Source: Gammaproteobacteria bacterium UBA5109 (GTDB taxonomy: Bacteria; Pseudomonadota; Gammaproteobacteria; Pseudomonadales; Pseudohongiellaceae). From it: a stretch of DNA of 64,000 bases. Location: the NCBI GenBank assembly GCA_002414385.1, contig DHZH01000002.1, forward strand, positions 186,001 through 250,000. The letters are read 5' to 3'. The position numbers and the translations under genes are program-made. The notes under the pieces were generated by a model. That model was given only the letters and a program-made list of their open reading frames with translations, had not been told where the DNA came from and searched no databases. Below are positions 51,652 through 60,150 of this stretch, piece after piece; the stretch's first letter is position 1, and each line of letters starts with the position of its first letter.

Positions 51652-52530
51652 TTGAAAGCCCGAATCAGCATAATATTTATCCATGTAATGTCTTTATTCT
51701 CACTTGAAATGGCGAGAAATATTGGCAAAATTCTGGGAATATGCGCCTATCATCTTAAAACCCGTTCCTACCACACTACTCGGACCAATTTGCGCCTTTG
51801 CTACCCGGACTTGTCGGAACAGGACCGGGAGCAATTATGCCGCCTCAGTTTAATTAATACCGGCATGGCCATGGCTGAAACCGGAGCCGTGTGGCTATGG
51901 CCAGTGGAAAGGATAATGGGCAGGATTATTGATGTTGAAGGGGGCGACCTGCTGGAAAAAGCCCGTGAAGCGGGCAAAGGAGTGATTCTGATTGGGCCGC
52001 ATCACGGCAACTGGGAATTGATCGGGCTCTACCTCAGCACCCTGGGACCATGCAGCCAGCTTTATCTGCCGCCCAAACAGGCGCAGCTGGACAAACTGGT
52101 TTACCTGGCCAGGAAGCGTGGCGGTGCAGCCTTGTATCCGGCCAACAGCAAGGGCGTGGCGGCAGTGCTGAAAGCGCTCAAGATAGGCGAGATGACTGGC
52201 ATACTTCCGGATCAAATACCGGGCCCCGGAGGCGGTGAATTTGCGCCTTTTTTTACCCAGCAAGCCTATACCATGACCTTGATCCCGCGCCTGTTGCAGA
52301 AAACCGGCGCACTCGCGCTGCTGTGCTATGCCTTACGAGTTGAGGGTGGTTTCAGGATAGTCTTCAGACAGCCGGACATCGATATATATGCTGAGCATAT
52401 GCCAAAAGCTCTGGCAGCTCTGAATCGGACGGTTGAACTGGCTATCAATGATGCCCCGGAACAGTATCAGTGGGAATACAAACGCTTTCGTTATCAGCCT
52501 GAAGGGATTTTTGAACCCTATAGCAGATAA
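51652..52530 (+). CDS. Lipid A biosynthesis lauroyl/myristoyl acyltransferase family (LpxL/HtrB-like)
   Basis: This 292-residue membrane-associated protein has an N-terminal hydrophobic segment, TRTNLRLCYPDLS, the catalytic HHGNWELIG (HX4E), and ILPDQIPGPGGGEFAPFF, all features of the LpxL/LpxM acyltransferase family that add secondary acyl chains to lipid A. The TTG at 51652 gives a full-length N terminus and has AAGG about 11 bases upstream; an ATG at 51688 lacks a ribosome site. The acyl donor and position cannot be told from the sequence. Confidence 0.87.
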   Translation: MKARISIIFIHVMSLFSLEMARNIGKILGICAYHLKTRSYHTTRTNLRLCYPDLSEQDREQLCRLSLINTGMAMAETGAVWLWPVERIMGRIIDVEGGDLLEKAREAGKGVILIGPHHGNWELIGLYLSTLGPCSQLYLPPKQAQLDKLVYLARKRGGAALYPANSKGVAAVLKALKIGEMTGILPDQIPGPGGGEFAPFFTQQAYTMTLIPRLLQKTGALALLCYALRVEGGFRIVFRQPDIDIYAEHMPKALAALNRTVELAINDAPEQYQWEYKRFRYQPEGIFEPYSR

Positions 52531-52531
52531 T

Positions 52532-53980
52532 CTAGTCGCGCCAGAAGTGGGGTGTTAATAGTACCAGCAGGGTAAAGACTTCCAGCCGACCCAACAGCAT
52601 ACCCAGACAGAGTATCCATTTGCTCGAGGTTGGCATTGAGCCATAGGTTTGTGAAACTTCCCCCAGGCCAGGGCCAAGGTTATTAATGCTGGCACCGACC
52701 GCGGTAAAAGCGGTAGTAATGTCCAGGCCGGTGGCCAGCAGAGCCAGCAGCATTATCATGTAGGCCATGACATAAACCGAGAAAAAGCCCCAGACTGATT
52801 CAATTACCCGATCGGGCACCTTGGTATGGCCCAGCTTGATCGGAATGACCGCATTTGGGTGAATCAGGCGTTTTAATTCACGAAAGCCCTGTTTGATAAT
52901 CAGCACAATGCGGATAACCTTCATCCCGCCACCGGTTGAACCGGCACAGGCCCCGATAATTGCCATATAAAACAGCAAAAAGGGCAGAAAGGTCGGCCAG
53001 GTACTGAAGTCAGCCGAAGTAAAACCGGTAGTGGTGCTGATGGAAACAACGCCAAAAACACCTTTGACCAGTGCGGTGTCGAATTCATAGGTGCCGGATA
53101 AAGTCAGGAAAATCACTGTAATGACAGATATGGTAAGCAGCATCATCAAATAAAAACGCAATTCGGTATCAGGCCAGTAACTTTTCAGGCTGCGTGAGCG
53201 AATAGCAAGAAAATGCAGGGCGAAGTTGATACCGGCAATTACCATAAAGAAAGTGGCAATAATTTCGATCGTCGGATTCTGGAAATAGGCGATACTGGCA
53301 TCATGGGTAGAAAACCCGCCGATGGCGATAGTGGCATAACTGTGACCGATGGCATCAAAGGCATCCATCCCGGCAAAATAATAGGCCAGAGCACAAAGCA
53401 CGGTCAGGGAAACATATAAAAACAACAGGGCCTTGGCCGTTTCGGTGACGCGTGGAAGCAGTTTATTATCTTTAACCGGTCCCGGACTTTCAGCTTTGTA
53501 TAGCTGCATACCACCGATTCCAAGCATCGGCAGAATGGCAACGGCGATAGCAATAATTCCCATACCGCCCAGCCATTGAAGTTGTTGCCGGTAATACAAA
53601 ATGGTTTTGGGTAACTGGTCAAGCCCTGACAGTACAGTGGCTCCGGTAGTGGTGAGGCCGGATACCGATTCAAATACGGCATCTGTAAATGACATTTGCA
53701 GACTTTCCGTGGCCAGAAAAGGAATGCTGCCGAAAGAACCCAGTACCGTCCAGAACAGTGTCACGATTAGAAAGCAGTCCCGGGTTCGCAGGTCAGCCCT
53801 GTTCTTACGGCTGGGAATCCAGAAGGTCAATCCGCAGAAGAAAGTAATCAAAAAGGCAATGATGAAACCGGTACTGGTGCCGTCGTTATACAGAAAGGAT
53901 ATTGCGATGGGAGGCGCAAGAGTCAGACTGAACAGCATCAGCAGGATGCCGAGAATTCTTAGTATGATGATAAAGTGCAT
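52532..53980 (-). CDS. trkH: Trk system potassium uptake protein TrkH
   Basis: This 482-residue membrane channel subunit contains four pore-loop repeats with the TTTGATVLSGLDQLP first pore, GIGGMQLYKAESPGP, TTGFTSADFSTWP and GASINNLGPGLG. It conducts K+ and is gated by the TrkA ring. It is transcribed after trkA with a 16-bp gap. The N terminus begins with membrane helix 1 without a cytoplasmic extension. Confidence 0.96.
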   Translation of the reverse strand: MHFIIILRILGILLMLFSLTLAPPIAISFLYNDGTSTGFIIAFLITFFCGLTFWIPSRKNRADLRTRDCFLIVTLFWTVLGSFGSIPFLATESLQMSFTDAVFESVSGLTTTGATVLSGLDQLPKTILYYRQQLQWLGGMGIIAIAVAILPMLGIGGMQLYKAESPGPVKDNKLLPRVTETAKALLFLYVSLTVLCALAYYFAGMDAFDAIGHSYATIAIGGFSTHDASIAYFQNPTIEIIATFFMVIAGINFALHFLAIRSRSLKSYWPDTELRFYLMMLLTISVITVIFLTLSGTYEFDTALVKGVFGVVSISTTTGFTSADFSTWPTFLPFLLFYMAIIGACAGSTGGGMKVIRIVLIIKQGFRELKRLIHPNAVIPIKLGHTKVPDRVIESVWGFFSVYVMAYMIMLLALLATGLDITTAFTAVGASINNLGPGLGEVSQTYGSMPTSSKWILCLGMLLGRLEVFTLLVLLTPHFWRD

Positions 53981-53996
53981 CGTTGCAGCAAGCCGC

Positions 53997-55370
53997 CTAG
54001 AAGAAAGTGAAGCTTACCTGGAACAGGGCTTCAACTTCCGGAATTTTGCGTTTGTCCACCAAAAACAGAATGACATGGTCATCGGTCTGAATAACGATAT
54101 CGTCATGCGCAATCAGCACCTTGTCGTCACGTACAATTGCGCCGATAGTTGTCCCTTCGGGTAAATCAATTTTTTCTATGGCGTTGCCAACCACTTTGGA
54201 GGTGGACTTATCACCATGAGCGATCACTTCAATGGCTTCTGCTGCACCGCGGCGCAATGAATGTACATTGACGATATCGCCGCGGCGGACATGGGTCAGC
54301 AAACTGCCGATGGTTGCCTGTTGCGGAGAAATGGCGATATCAATTTCGCCGCCCTGGACCAGGTCCACATAGGCAGGATTGGCAATCAGGGTCATGACTT
54401 TACCGGCGCCAAGACGTTTGGCCAGCAGGGATGACATGATATTGGCTTCGTCATTATTGGTCAGAGCCAGAAAAACATCGGCTGAATCAATACCTTCTTC
54501 CAGCAGGACATCCCGATGGGACGCATCAGCATGAAGGATAGTGGTATGTTGCAGACTCTCGGCGAGAGCTTCGCAACGTTCCGGATTTATTTCCAGCAAT
54601 TTGGTTCGGTACTGTTTCTCTACGGCAGCAGCCAGGCGAGAGCCGATGTTGCCTCCGCCAGCAATAATTATGCGTTTATAGGGTTTGTCGACCTTACGCA
54701 TTTCACTCATGACGGAACGGATATTTTCCTTGGCCGCAATAAAAAAGACTTCATCGTCCCGTTCAATAATGGTGTTACCCTGCGGCATTATTGGCCGGTT
54801 CTGGCGAAAGATTGCGGCAACCCGGGTGTCTACATTGGGCATATGCTCACGCAGGGTCTTGATTTCCTGATTGATTAGCGGCCCTTCATGTTCTGCCTGA
54901 ACGGCTACCAGCTGAACCCTACCTTCGGCAAAATCCATGACCTGCAGCGCTCCGGGTAATTCAAGCAGGCTTTTTATGTAATGCGAGGCTATTTCCTCGG
55001 GGCTGATGACAACATCGATAGGAATTGCTTCCGGAGAAAACAGCTTGGGAGAATTGACATAAGAATTGGCACGCAGGCGGCAGATTTTTTTCGGGGTGCG
55101 AAACAGGCTGAATGCAACCTGACAGGCTACCAGGTTGATCTCATCACTGTCGGTTACCGCAATCAGCATGTCGGCATCCTTGGCACCGGCATTGGCAAGT
55201 ACATCGGGAAACGAGGGTTGGCCCTGAGAGGTGCCAATATCCAGTCGGTCCTTCAACTCCCTTAACAGTACTTCGTTCGAGTCAACAACGGTTATATCGT
55301 TGTCTTCCTTGGCCAGGTTTTCTGCCAGTGAAGCACCAACCTTGTTGGCTCCGAGAATGATTATTTTCAT
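53997..55370 (-). CDS. trkA: Trk system potassium uptake regulator TrkA
   Basis: This 457-residue cytosolic protein has two RCK units, each with a Rossmann fold ([20 protein letters not shown] at the start, and [17 protein letters not shown] near 233) followed by TrkA_C domains. It binds NAD(H)/ATP and controls TrkH. It follows rsmB in the order conserved in gammaproteobacteria (def-fmt-rsmB-trkA), here with trkH added directly. Confidence 0.97.
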   Translation of the reverse strand: MKIIILGANKVGASLAENLAKEDNDITVVDSNEVLLRELKDRLDIGTSQGQPSFPDVLANAGAKDADMLIAVTDSDEINLVACQVAFSLFRTPKKICRLRANSYVNSPKLFSPEAIPIDVVISPEEIASHYIKSLLELPGALQVMDFAEGRVQLVAVQAEHEGPLINQEIKTLREHMPNVDTRVAAIFRQNRPIMPQGNTIIERDDEVFFIAAKENIRSVMSEMRKVDKPYKRIIIAGGGNIGSRLAAAVEKQYRTKLLEINPERCEALAESLQHTTILHADASHRDVLLEEGIDSADVFLALTNNDEANIMSSLLAKRLGAGKVMTLIANPAYVDLVQGGEIDIAISPQQATIGSLLTHVRRGDIVNVHSLRRGAAEAIEVIAHGDKSTSKVVGNAIEKIDLPEGTTIGAIVRDDKVLIAHDDIVIQTDDHVILFLVDKRKIPEVEALFQVSFTFF

Positions 55371-55427
55371 TAATGATCCATAGCTTTCGATTCAGGTAAA
55401 TGCAAGCTGTGCGGATATCAGTCTATT

Positions 55428-56741
55428 CTAGCACTTTTGTAGCAAAGCATAGTAAAAACCATCATGTGCTCCCGGGCTTGGGAAGAGCTGTCTGCCGTGA
55501 TTCAGTTTATGGCCCCAGGCAAGATTGATATCCAATTCGGCAGCATCCGGAGTGTTGTGTAAAAAAGCCTGAATCTGCTGATTGTTTTCAGCCTGAAGCA
55601 GGGAGCAACTTGTGTACAGCAGTTTGCCGCCGGGCTTAAGCAAGGGCCAGCATTCAAGTAGCATGGCCTGCTGCAGCACTTTAAGCTTTTCAATATCATC
55701 AGGCTGGCGCAGAAGTTTGATATCGGGGTGGCGCCGAATAACACCTGTGGCGGAACAGGGCACATCCAGCAGAATACGATCAAAAAACAGCTCCTGCCTG
55801 CGCCATTGGCCGGCCTGATGCAGGAGGTCTGCACATAACAGTTCTGCACGTAAACCGATGCGCTGCAGATTTTCCCTGACTTTGTCCAGGCGGCTCTGGC
55901 TATTATCAAGCGCCAGCAGCTGAGCCTCTGGTGCATATTCGAGAATGGCACAACTTTTACCGCCCGGAGCGGCACAGGCATCCAGAACCCGGTCTGAATT
56001 CCGGACTTGCAGAATTTGTGCGGCCACCTGGGATGCTTCGTCCTGAACCGACACCAGGCCTGCAGAAAAACCGGGTAAAGCGTTAACATCGCAGGCCTGT
56101 TCCAGTATCACAGCGCTGTCACAAATTACGCCAGGGTGAGCTGAAATGCTTTTGCTTGCAAGGACCTGAAGATAATCCTGCCGGGAAGTTAAGAGCTGAT
56201 TAACCCTGAGTGTCATCGGCCCCTGAATATTATTTGCTTCAAGTATCTGCAAATAGTCTTCAGGCCAGTCTGCAGCCAGCTGCCTGATAAGCCATTGTGG
56301 ATGTGAGTAATGAATAGACGGTTCAGACTGTGCAGAGTCCAGCAGTTCCTGCCCTTCACGTTGTACGGAACGCAGGACAGCATTCAACAAATTTTTTGCC
56401 CAGTTTTTTTTGAGTTTGCGGCAACTTTCGACACATTCATTGACCACAGCATAATCCGGCATATTCATGTAAAGCAGCTGATAAATGCCAATCAACATCA
56501 GACAGCTTATATCCTCGTCCTTTTTACGCAGTGGTTTTTTCAGGAATTGCGTACTCAGATAAAGCAGCTGTTCATAGTGGCGACAAACCCCGAAGCAGAT
56601 TGCCTGTAACAGAGCCTGCTGCTCGGGCGAATTTTGTTTGCGATAAGGTTCCAGCAGGCTGCTTAGTGAGCCATTATTGGCGCGCAGTGCAGAGACAATA
56701 CTGACAGCCTGTAATCTTGTTGTGTCAGCAGTCACAGTCAA
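55428..56741 (-). CDS. rsmB: 16S rRNA (cytosine967-C5)-methyltransferase RsmB
   Basis: The 437-residue enzyme has an N-terminal NusB-like domain (to about 140) and a SAM methyltransferase domain with DACAAPGGKSCAI, DVPCSATGVIRRHPD and YTSCSLLQAEN, in which the two Cys residues are the catalytic pair. It methylates C967 of 16S rRNA. Its start overlaps the fmt stop by four bases. Confidence 0.96.
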   Translation of the reverse strand: MTVTADTTRLQAVSIVSALRANNGSLSSLLEPYRKQNSPEQQALLQAICFGVCRHYEQLLYLSTQFLKKPLRKKDEDISCLMLIGIYQLLYMNMPDYAVVNECVESCRKLKKNWAKNLLNAVLRSVQREGQELLDSAQSEPSIHYSHPQWLIRQLAADWPEDYLQILEANNIQGPMTLRVNQLLTSRQDYLQVLASKSISAHPGVICDSAVILEQACDVNALPGFSAGLVSVQDEASQVAAQILQVRNSDRVLDACAAPGGKSCAILEYAPEAQLLALDNSQSRLDKVRENLQRIGLRAELLCADLLHQAGQWRRQELFFDRILLDVPCSATGVIRRHPDIKLLRQPDDIEKLKVLQQAMLLECWPLLKPGGKLLYTSCSLLQAENNQQIQAFLHNTPDAAELDINLAWGHKLNHGRQLFPSPGAHDGFYYALLQKC

Positions 56742-57703
56742 CTTGGTGCGTCGTTTTTCACAGAGTCACCAACAACAAAGAAATCCGGGCGACCATTCAG
56801 GAAGCTGCCTATGTCCATGGCGGACTTGCCGGGCAGCTGAATTGTCCGCAGCAACAAAACCGAATCAGCACAGGAAACTTTAATGGCATCCCTGTCAAGC
56901 TGTAAGATAGTGCCGGGATTTTGTGAAGTTTTTTCATTTGATAATTCAGCCTGAATGACTCGAATACGCTGATCACGATATAAAAAGCTGGCCGGTGCGC
57001 GAGGATACAGGGCATTTATCTGTAGCAGAATTTCCCTGGCCGGCCTGTCCCAGTCGATGACAGAATCCTGTTTGCCCAACTTGCCAGCATAAGTGCTCAG
57101 CGAATCGTTTTGCTTTACAGGGTCAAGTGTCCCTCTTTGTATTTGTTGCAGGACTTTCAGCAGGCCCTGTTGTCCAAGCTCAATCAGTTTTGCTGTCAGA
57201 GTGGCAGCGTTATCCTCATCAGTTATTGAAGTGGAGAGGCTGAGCAAAATGTCGCCGGTATCCAGACCGGCATCCATTTGCATGATCGTTACACCACTTT
57301 GTTTATCACCGGCCAGGATAGCGTGTTCAATCGGAGCGGCGCCGCGCCAGCGTGGCAAAAGTGAAGCATGGACATTAATACAGCCATGTTTCGGAATACC
57401 CAGAATTTCCGGCGGCAGCAACAGGCCATAGGCAACAACGATCAACACATCGAGTTGCAAGCCAGCCATATCGAGCTGAACATCTTCATTTTTCAGGCTC
57501 GCAGGCTGTCGTATTGGCAGATCATATTGCCTGGCCAGTTTTTTGACCGGGCTGGCCTGGTCCTGTTTGCCTCTACCAGCTGGTCGGTCTGGCTGTGTGT
57601 AAACCACAGCAATATTCTGGTCTGCGTCCAAAAGTGCCTGAAGGTGGCTGGCAGCAAAATCAGGGGTACCGGCAAAGCCGATTTTCAGTGCAGGCTTTTC
57701 CAT
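56738..57703 (-). CDS. fmt: Methionyl-tRNA formyltransferase
   Basis: The 321-residue enzyme has LKIGFAGTPDFAASHLQALL, the catalytic NVHASLLPRWRGAAPI, and the MDAGLDTGDIL region, followed by a C-terminal OB-like domain. It formylates initiator Met-tRNA, whose formyl group Def later removes. It starts 25 bp after def, whose product acts next in the pathway. Confidence 0.97.
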   Translation of the reverse strand: MEKPALKIGFAGTPDFAASHLQALLDADQNIAVVYTQPDRPAGRGKQDQASPVKKLARQYDLPIRQPASLKNEDVQLDMAGLQLDVLIVVAYGLLLPPEILGIPKHGCINVHASLLPRWRGAAPIEHAILAGDKQSGVTIMQMDAGLDTGDILLSLSTSITDEDNAATLTAKLIELGQQGLLKVLQQIQRGTLDPVKQNDSLSTYAGKLGKQDSVIDWDRPAREILLQINALYPRAPASFLYRDQRIRVIQAELSNEKTSQNPGTILQLDRDAIKVSCADSVLLLRTIQLPGKSAMDIGSFLNGRPDFFVVGDSVKNDAPS

Positions 57704-57728
57704 AATCGGCGAGTTTCCGGGTTAATGT

Positions 57729-58247
57729 TCAGGCTGACAGGTTCTGCCGCTGCTCTTTTTCCATTTTGGTTTTTATACGCTGGCGTTTGAGGACGGAAAG
57801 ATAATCAACAAATAGTTTGCCATCAAGATGGTCAACTTCATGTTGTATGCAGACTGCCAGAAGCCCCTCGGCTACCATCTCAAAAGCTTCTCCGTTACGG
57901 TCAAGGGCATTGACCCGGACTTTACGTGGGCGCTCAACAAATTCAAAGTAGCCAGGAACCGAAAGGCAGCCTTCCTCATGCCGGTGCGGTTCAGGATCCA
58001 GCACTTCAATTTCAGGATTGATAAAGACCAGAGGCTGACGTTGCTCGTCTTCATCGGCAATATCAATCACCAGCAGGCGTTTCTGGATATTAACCTGCGT
58101 GGCAGCAAGACCGATACCGGAGGCGGCATACATGGTTTCAAACATGTCATCGATGGTCTGGCGCAGCTCATCATCAACGCCGCTTACTGCCAGCGCTTTC
58201 TTTCTCAGACGGGGGTCAGGGTATTCTAGTATTTCAAGCAAACTCAT
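57729..58247 (-). CDS. def: Peptide deformylase
   Basis: This metal enzyme of about 172 residues has all three motifs: [18 protein letters not shown] with the metal Cys, and QHEVDHLDG with the two metal His and catalytic Glu. The start at 58247 ([11 protein letters not shown]) matches the family; an in-frame ATG at 58274 would add nine residues. Its upstream region now abuts the insertion element, whose left target duplication lies about 110 bp from the start codon. Confidence 0.97.
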   Translation of the reverse strand: MSLLEILEYPDPRLRKKALAVSGVDDELRQTIDDMFETMYAASGIGLAATQVNIQKRLLVIDIADEDEQRQPLVFINPEIEVLDPEPHRHEEGCLSVPGYFEFVERPRKVRVNALDRNGEAFEMVAEGLLAVCIQHEVDHLDGKLFVDYLSVLKRQRIKTKMEKEQRQNLSA

Positions 58248-58357
58248 AAGACATATGGTAGCCGCAATGGGCAATTGGCGCCAGTTATAGGCTATGTCGG
58301 GGCGATTTGCCAGAGCTTCAAGGGCAGCAAGCTAAAAGCAGGTCACAATTTACCTAA

Positions 58358-58365
58358 AAAAAGCT
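58358..58365. repeat. Left 8-bp target-site duplication
   Basis: AAAAAGCT occurs here and at 61200-61207, exactly flanking the two element ends when equal lengths (six bases) are allowed outside the conserved inverted repeat. Eight bp is the size normally made by IS1595-family elements. The match runs three bases further by chance on both sides (GGC). Confidence 0.7.
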
Positions 58366-58371
58366 GGCGTG

Positions 58372-58394
58372 TATCCCCTTGGCTCAAGTATAAA
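58372..58394 (+). repeat. Left terminal inverted repeat
   Basis: The 23-bp repeat reads TATCCCCTTG, then G, then CTCAAGTATAAA on the outside-to-inside direction. The right copy (61171-61193, reverse complement) is identical except for A in place of the middle G before CTC. Outside it the last six bases to the inferred end are only partly matched. Confidence 0.9.
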
Positions 58395-58514
58395 TATTAG
58401 CGCTTACCACTAGATATGGTGTGATTGTTTTGGTTTATTTTTATAAATTAGCCCAATAATCCTGAGATTTTTTGTAACCACAACTTATACACACTAAATA
58501 CACAACATTTTTAC

Positions 58515-58544
58515 TTGCCAAAACAAAAAAATCCCTGATATAGT
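58515..58544 (+). promoter_or_regulatory. Possible promoter of a short RNA inside the element
   Basis: TTGCCA (58515-58520) and TATAGT (58539-58544) are 18 bp apart, a reasonable sigma70 promoter. GATATAGT at the -10 box also pairs with ACTATATC (58566-58573), and AAATCC (about 58529) with GGATTT (about 58585), so the region could fold on itself. A predicted start near 58551 would give an RNA of about 80 nt ending at the terminator below. The gap 58395-58640 holds no open reading frame of note. Confidence 0.4.
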
Positions 58545-58601
58545 AGGCTGAATCCAATTAATACCACTATATCTTGTGATATTAAGGATTTAAGCAAAAA
58601 A

Positions 58602-58631
58602 AAGGCCCCTGATTAGGAGCCTTCTTTTTTT
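58602..58631. terminator. Symmetrical intrinsic terminator upstream of the tRNA-like gene
   Basis: The stem is AAGGC/GCCTT, then one C-A mismatch, then CCT/AGG with a GATT loop. It is followed by CTTTTTTTGC and preceded by GCAAAAAAA, so it can work in both directions. It ends about 16 bases before the tRNA-like gene, which therefore should not be efficiently transcribed from the promoter at 58515-58544. Confidence 0.75.
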
Positions 58632-58647
58632 GCTTCATTTAGTTTTA

Positions 58648-58737
58648 GGCGGGATGGCTGAATGGTAAAGCGCTACCCTTGCACGGTTAGTAATATCGGT
58701 TAACCCGATTTCGTCGGTTCGATTCCGACTCCCGCCT
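58648..58737 (+). tRNA. Class-II-like tRNA gene in the insertion element (possible anticodon UGC)
   Basis: About 90 nt form a cloverleaf. The acceptor GGCGGGA/TCCCGCC has 7 perfect pairs. The D arm is GCT/AGC with AATGGTAA in the loop; A14 and G18G19 are in place and the G13-A22 mismatch is typical of class II. The variable arm is long (ATCGG-TTAAC-CCGAT), and the T arm is GTCGG-TTCGATT-CCGAC. The discriminator is T and no CCA is encoded. The anticodon arm is irregular: CTACC pairs with GGTTAG only if one T is bulged, leaving loop CTTGCAC with U33 and anticodon UGC (Ala). Ala identity G3-U70 is absent, while U73 is a Cys/Gly trait. It may be an unusual functional tRNA, a tRNA mimic or a decayed copy. 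Confidence 0.6.
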
Positions 58738-58774
58738 CACTTTTTAGCCAAACACCTAAACTAAATTCTTGCCC

Positions 58775-58796
58775 GTTTTCCAGGGAAAGGGCGGTC
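58775..58796. other. Short hairpin between tRNA-like gene and passenger operon
   Basis: GCCC (58775) pairs with GGGC, and TTTC with GAAA, around a CAGG loop, with two unpaired bases on one side. No T run follows. It could be a processing site or the 3' structure of the tRNA transcript. Confidence 0.35.
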
Positions 58797-58897
58797 TAAA
58801 CTACTCTTACCGCCAAAAAAGTCAATACTTCAAATTGCGATTCTTGACTTGCTGCACAAGATATTGTGCTTGCTTGTGGGGTATTATACATATATAG

Positions 58898-58951
58898 ACG
58901 TAGAATAGTCAACGTTTTTGCTACGTATATTCTACGTTTTTGCTGTATAAT
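58898..58951 (+). promoter_or_regulatory. Operator-like promoter of the passenger operon
   Basis: There is a perfect 10-bp inverted repeat ACGTAGAATA (58898-58907) / TATTCTACGT (58928-58937). There is also an 11-bp direct repeat ACGTTTTTGCT (58912-58922 and 58934-58944) spaced 22 bp, two helical turns. A perfect -10 hexamer TATAAT (58946-58951) comes six bases before the first ATG. The repeats cover the -35 area, as expected for a repressor site; ribbon-helix-helix proteins often bind such paired repeats. The -10 position implies a leaderless or nearly leaderless mRNA. Confidence 0.6.
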
Positions 58952-58957
58952 TCGCCT

Positions 58958-59164
58958 ATGGCAAAGAAGGATAAAGCAACAATTAACTTTACTGCTGATG
59001 AGCAAATGACAGCCCATCTCTATAAAATCATTGAAAAAGGCGGTTTTGGGAGAAACCCGACTTCAGCAGTAAAGCAGCTTGTCTGGGAAGGAATAAGAAA
59101 CCTTGTCCGTGATGGTTGGATATTAGACTATACTGAGGGCGAAGACATTCAGAAGCCTAAGTAA
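58958..59164 (+). CDS. Small ribbon-helix-helix-like protein (probable repressor)
   Basis: This is a 68-residue protein. A basic N terminus and short strand (KATINFTADE, 6-14) are followed by two predicted helices (about 14-27 and 36-51), the layout of a ribbon-helix-helix DNA-binding dimer; the link GFGRNPTSAVKQL resembles an RHH turn. I cannot assign a named family. The ATG at 58958 is preferred to a TTG at 58940 that would lie across the -10 box. The operator-like repeats just upstream suggest autoregulation. It is the first gene of the passenger operon, 30 bp before the membrane protein gene. Confidence 0.6.
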   Translation: MAKKDKATINFTADEQMTAHLYKIIEKGGFGRNPTSAVKQLVWEGIRNLVRDGWILDYTEGEDIQKPK

Positions 59165-59194
59165 CGTACATTAAGCACAGGATGGCTGAACGTT

Positions 59195-59659
59195 ATGAGG
59201 AATAGATTAATTGCCTTGGCATGCGGCGCTCTAGGGGCTGTTGTAGCCGCGGCTATCATTATCGTATTTATCACCCCTGTATTTTCCGTAAATGCTATTG
59301 ATTTAGCATGTGATGGAGAGTGCCCGGATGCCGATGCCATACAGATTGCTATGGAACTTGGCCGCTTGGATATTGTCTCTCTAGTATTGGCGTTTTTAGG
59401 GTTAATAATTGCTGTTCTGGCTATTTTTGGGTTTTTGGCGATAAGAGAAAAAGCAGCACTTCAGGCGAAAGATGCAGCAGAGAAAGCGGTAAAAGAATGG
59501 CTCCAAGAAGGTGAAGGAGCAAAAGTATTACAGAAAAACATAGGACTTGAGTTCAGCAAGTTTTTAAAGTTATTTGAAGAGCAGATGCCTGATATAAACG
59601 CAGTAAATATTGCAAATGCTTATAATCAAGAATATGGCCAATCAGGAGGTGAAGAATGA
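59195..59659 (+). CDS. Two-helix membrane protein of unknown function (passenger)
   Basis: The 154-residue protein has membrane helices at about 5-30 and 58-83. The loop between them, probably periplasmic, holds two Cys in CDGEC (39 and 43) and acidic residues. A charged cytoplasmic tail (84-154) starts with an Ala/Lys/Glu-rich coiled-coil stretch (IREKAALQAKDAAEKAVKEW). This is a sensor-like layout without a recognised domain. Its stop overlaps the ATG of the metalloprotease gene (ATGA), with AGGAGGTG just before, so the two are translationally coupled. No homologue is known to me. Confidence 0.65.
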   Translation: MRNRLIALACGALGAVVAAAIIIVFITPVFSVNAIDLACDGECPDADAIQIAMELGRLDIVSLVLAFLGLIIAVLAIFGFLAIREKAALQAKDAAEKAVKEWLQEGEGAKVLQKNIGLEFSKFLKLFEEQMPDINAVNIANAYNQEYGQSGGEE

Positions 59660-60150
59660 ATCAAAGCGTATTTGATATTATATTATCTTATACCTCACGC
59701 GCTCCTGTTGATGTGCGCGGGTTGGCAAAAGAGCTAGGAATACTAGTGAAAGAGGAGGCTCTTCCAGAGGAGCGTTCTGGGAGTATTGAAAAAAAGGACG
59801 GTAAATACATAATCACCGTTAATAAAAGCCACCATCCTAATAGGAAGAGGTTTACAATTGCGCATGAAATTGGCCACTATATTTTCCATAGTGATTACAT
59901 AGAGTTGGGTGCAATTGTTGACGATAAGCTATATAGAGATGAGCGAGTTGGCGGAGAAAATGAAACTCAGGCCAACAAATTTGCAGCAAGTATTCTTATG
60001 CCTGAATCATTGATTAAATGCCTTATGGAAAGTGGAGTGAATACTATAGACGGTCTTGCAAGAGAGCTTCAGGTTTCAGAGCAGGCGATGGCTATTCGGG
60101 TTGGTTCGTTAAATATTCCGGAAGAGCCACAAGAGCCAATTAATGTCTAG
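59656..60150 (+). CDS. ImmA/IrrE-family zinc metallopeptidase (passenger)
   Basis: This 164-residue stand-alone DUF955 protein has the zinc-binding HEIGH at about 70-74 (FTIAHEIGHYIF) and the third ligand region NETQANKFAASILMP near 103, so all catalytic residues are present. The N terminus (VDVRGLAKELGILVKEE) and a C-terminal helical stretch are typical. ImmA cleaves the ICEBs1 repressor ImmR, and IrrE cleaves DdrO to trigger DNA-damage responses. Here no XRE repressor is adjacent; the RHH-like protein or an outside repressor could be the target. The very strong ribosome site AGGAGG precedes it. It is AT-rich in codon choice (ATA, CTA, TTA), unlike the neighbouring core genes. Confidence 0.9.
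   Translation: MNQSVFDIILSYTSRAPVDVRGLAKELGILVKEEALPEERSGSIEKKDGKYIITVNKSHHPNRKRFTIAHEIGHYIFHSDYIELGAIVDDKLYRDERVGGENETQANKFAASILMPESLIKCLMESGVNTIDGLARELQVSEQAMAIRVGSLNIPEEPQEPINV

Noticed and set aside
58485..58493. TTATACACA in the element as a DnaA box or origin
   Set aside because: A single 9-mer match in AT-rich DNA with no cluster; expected by chance.
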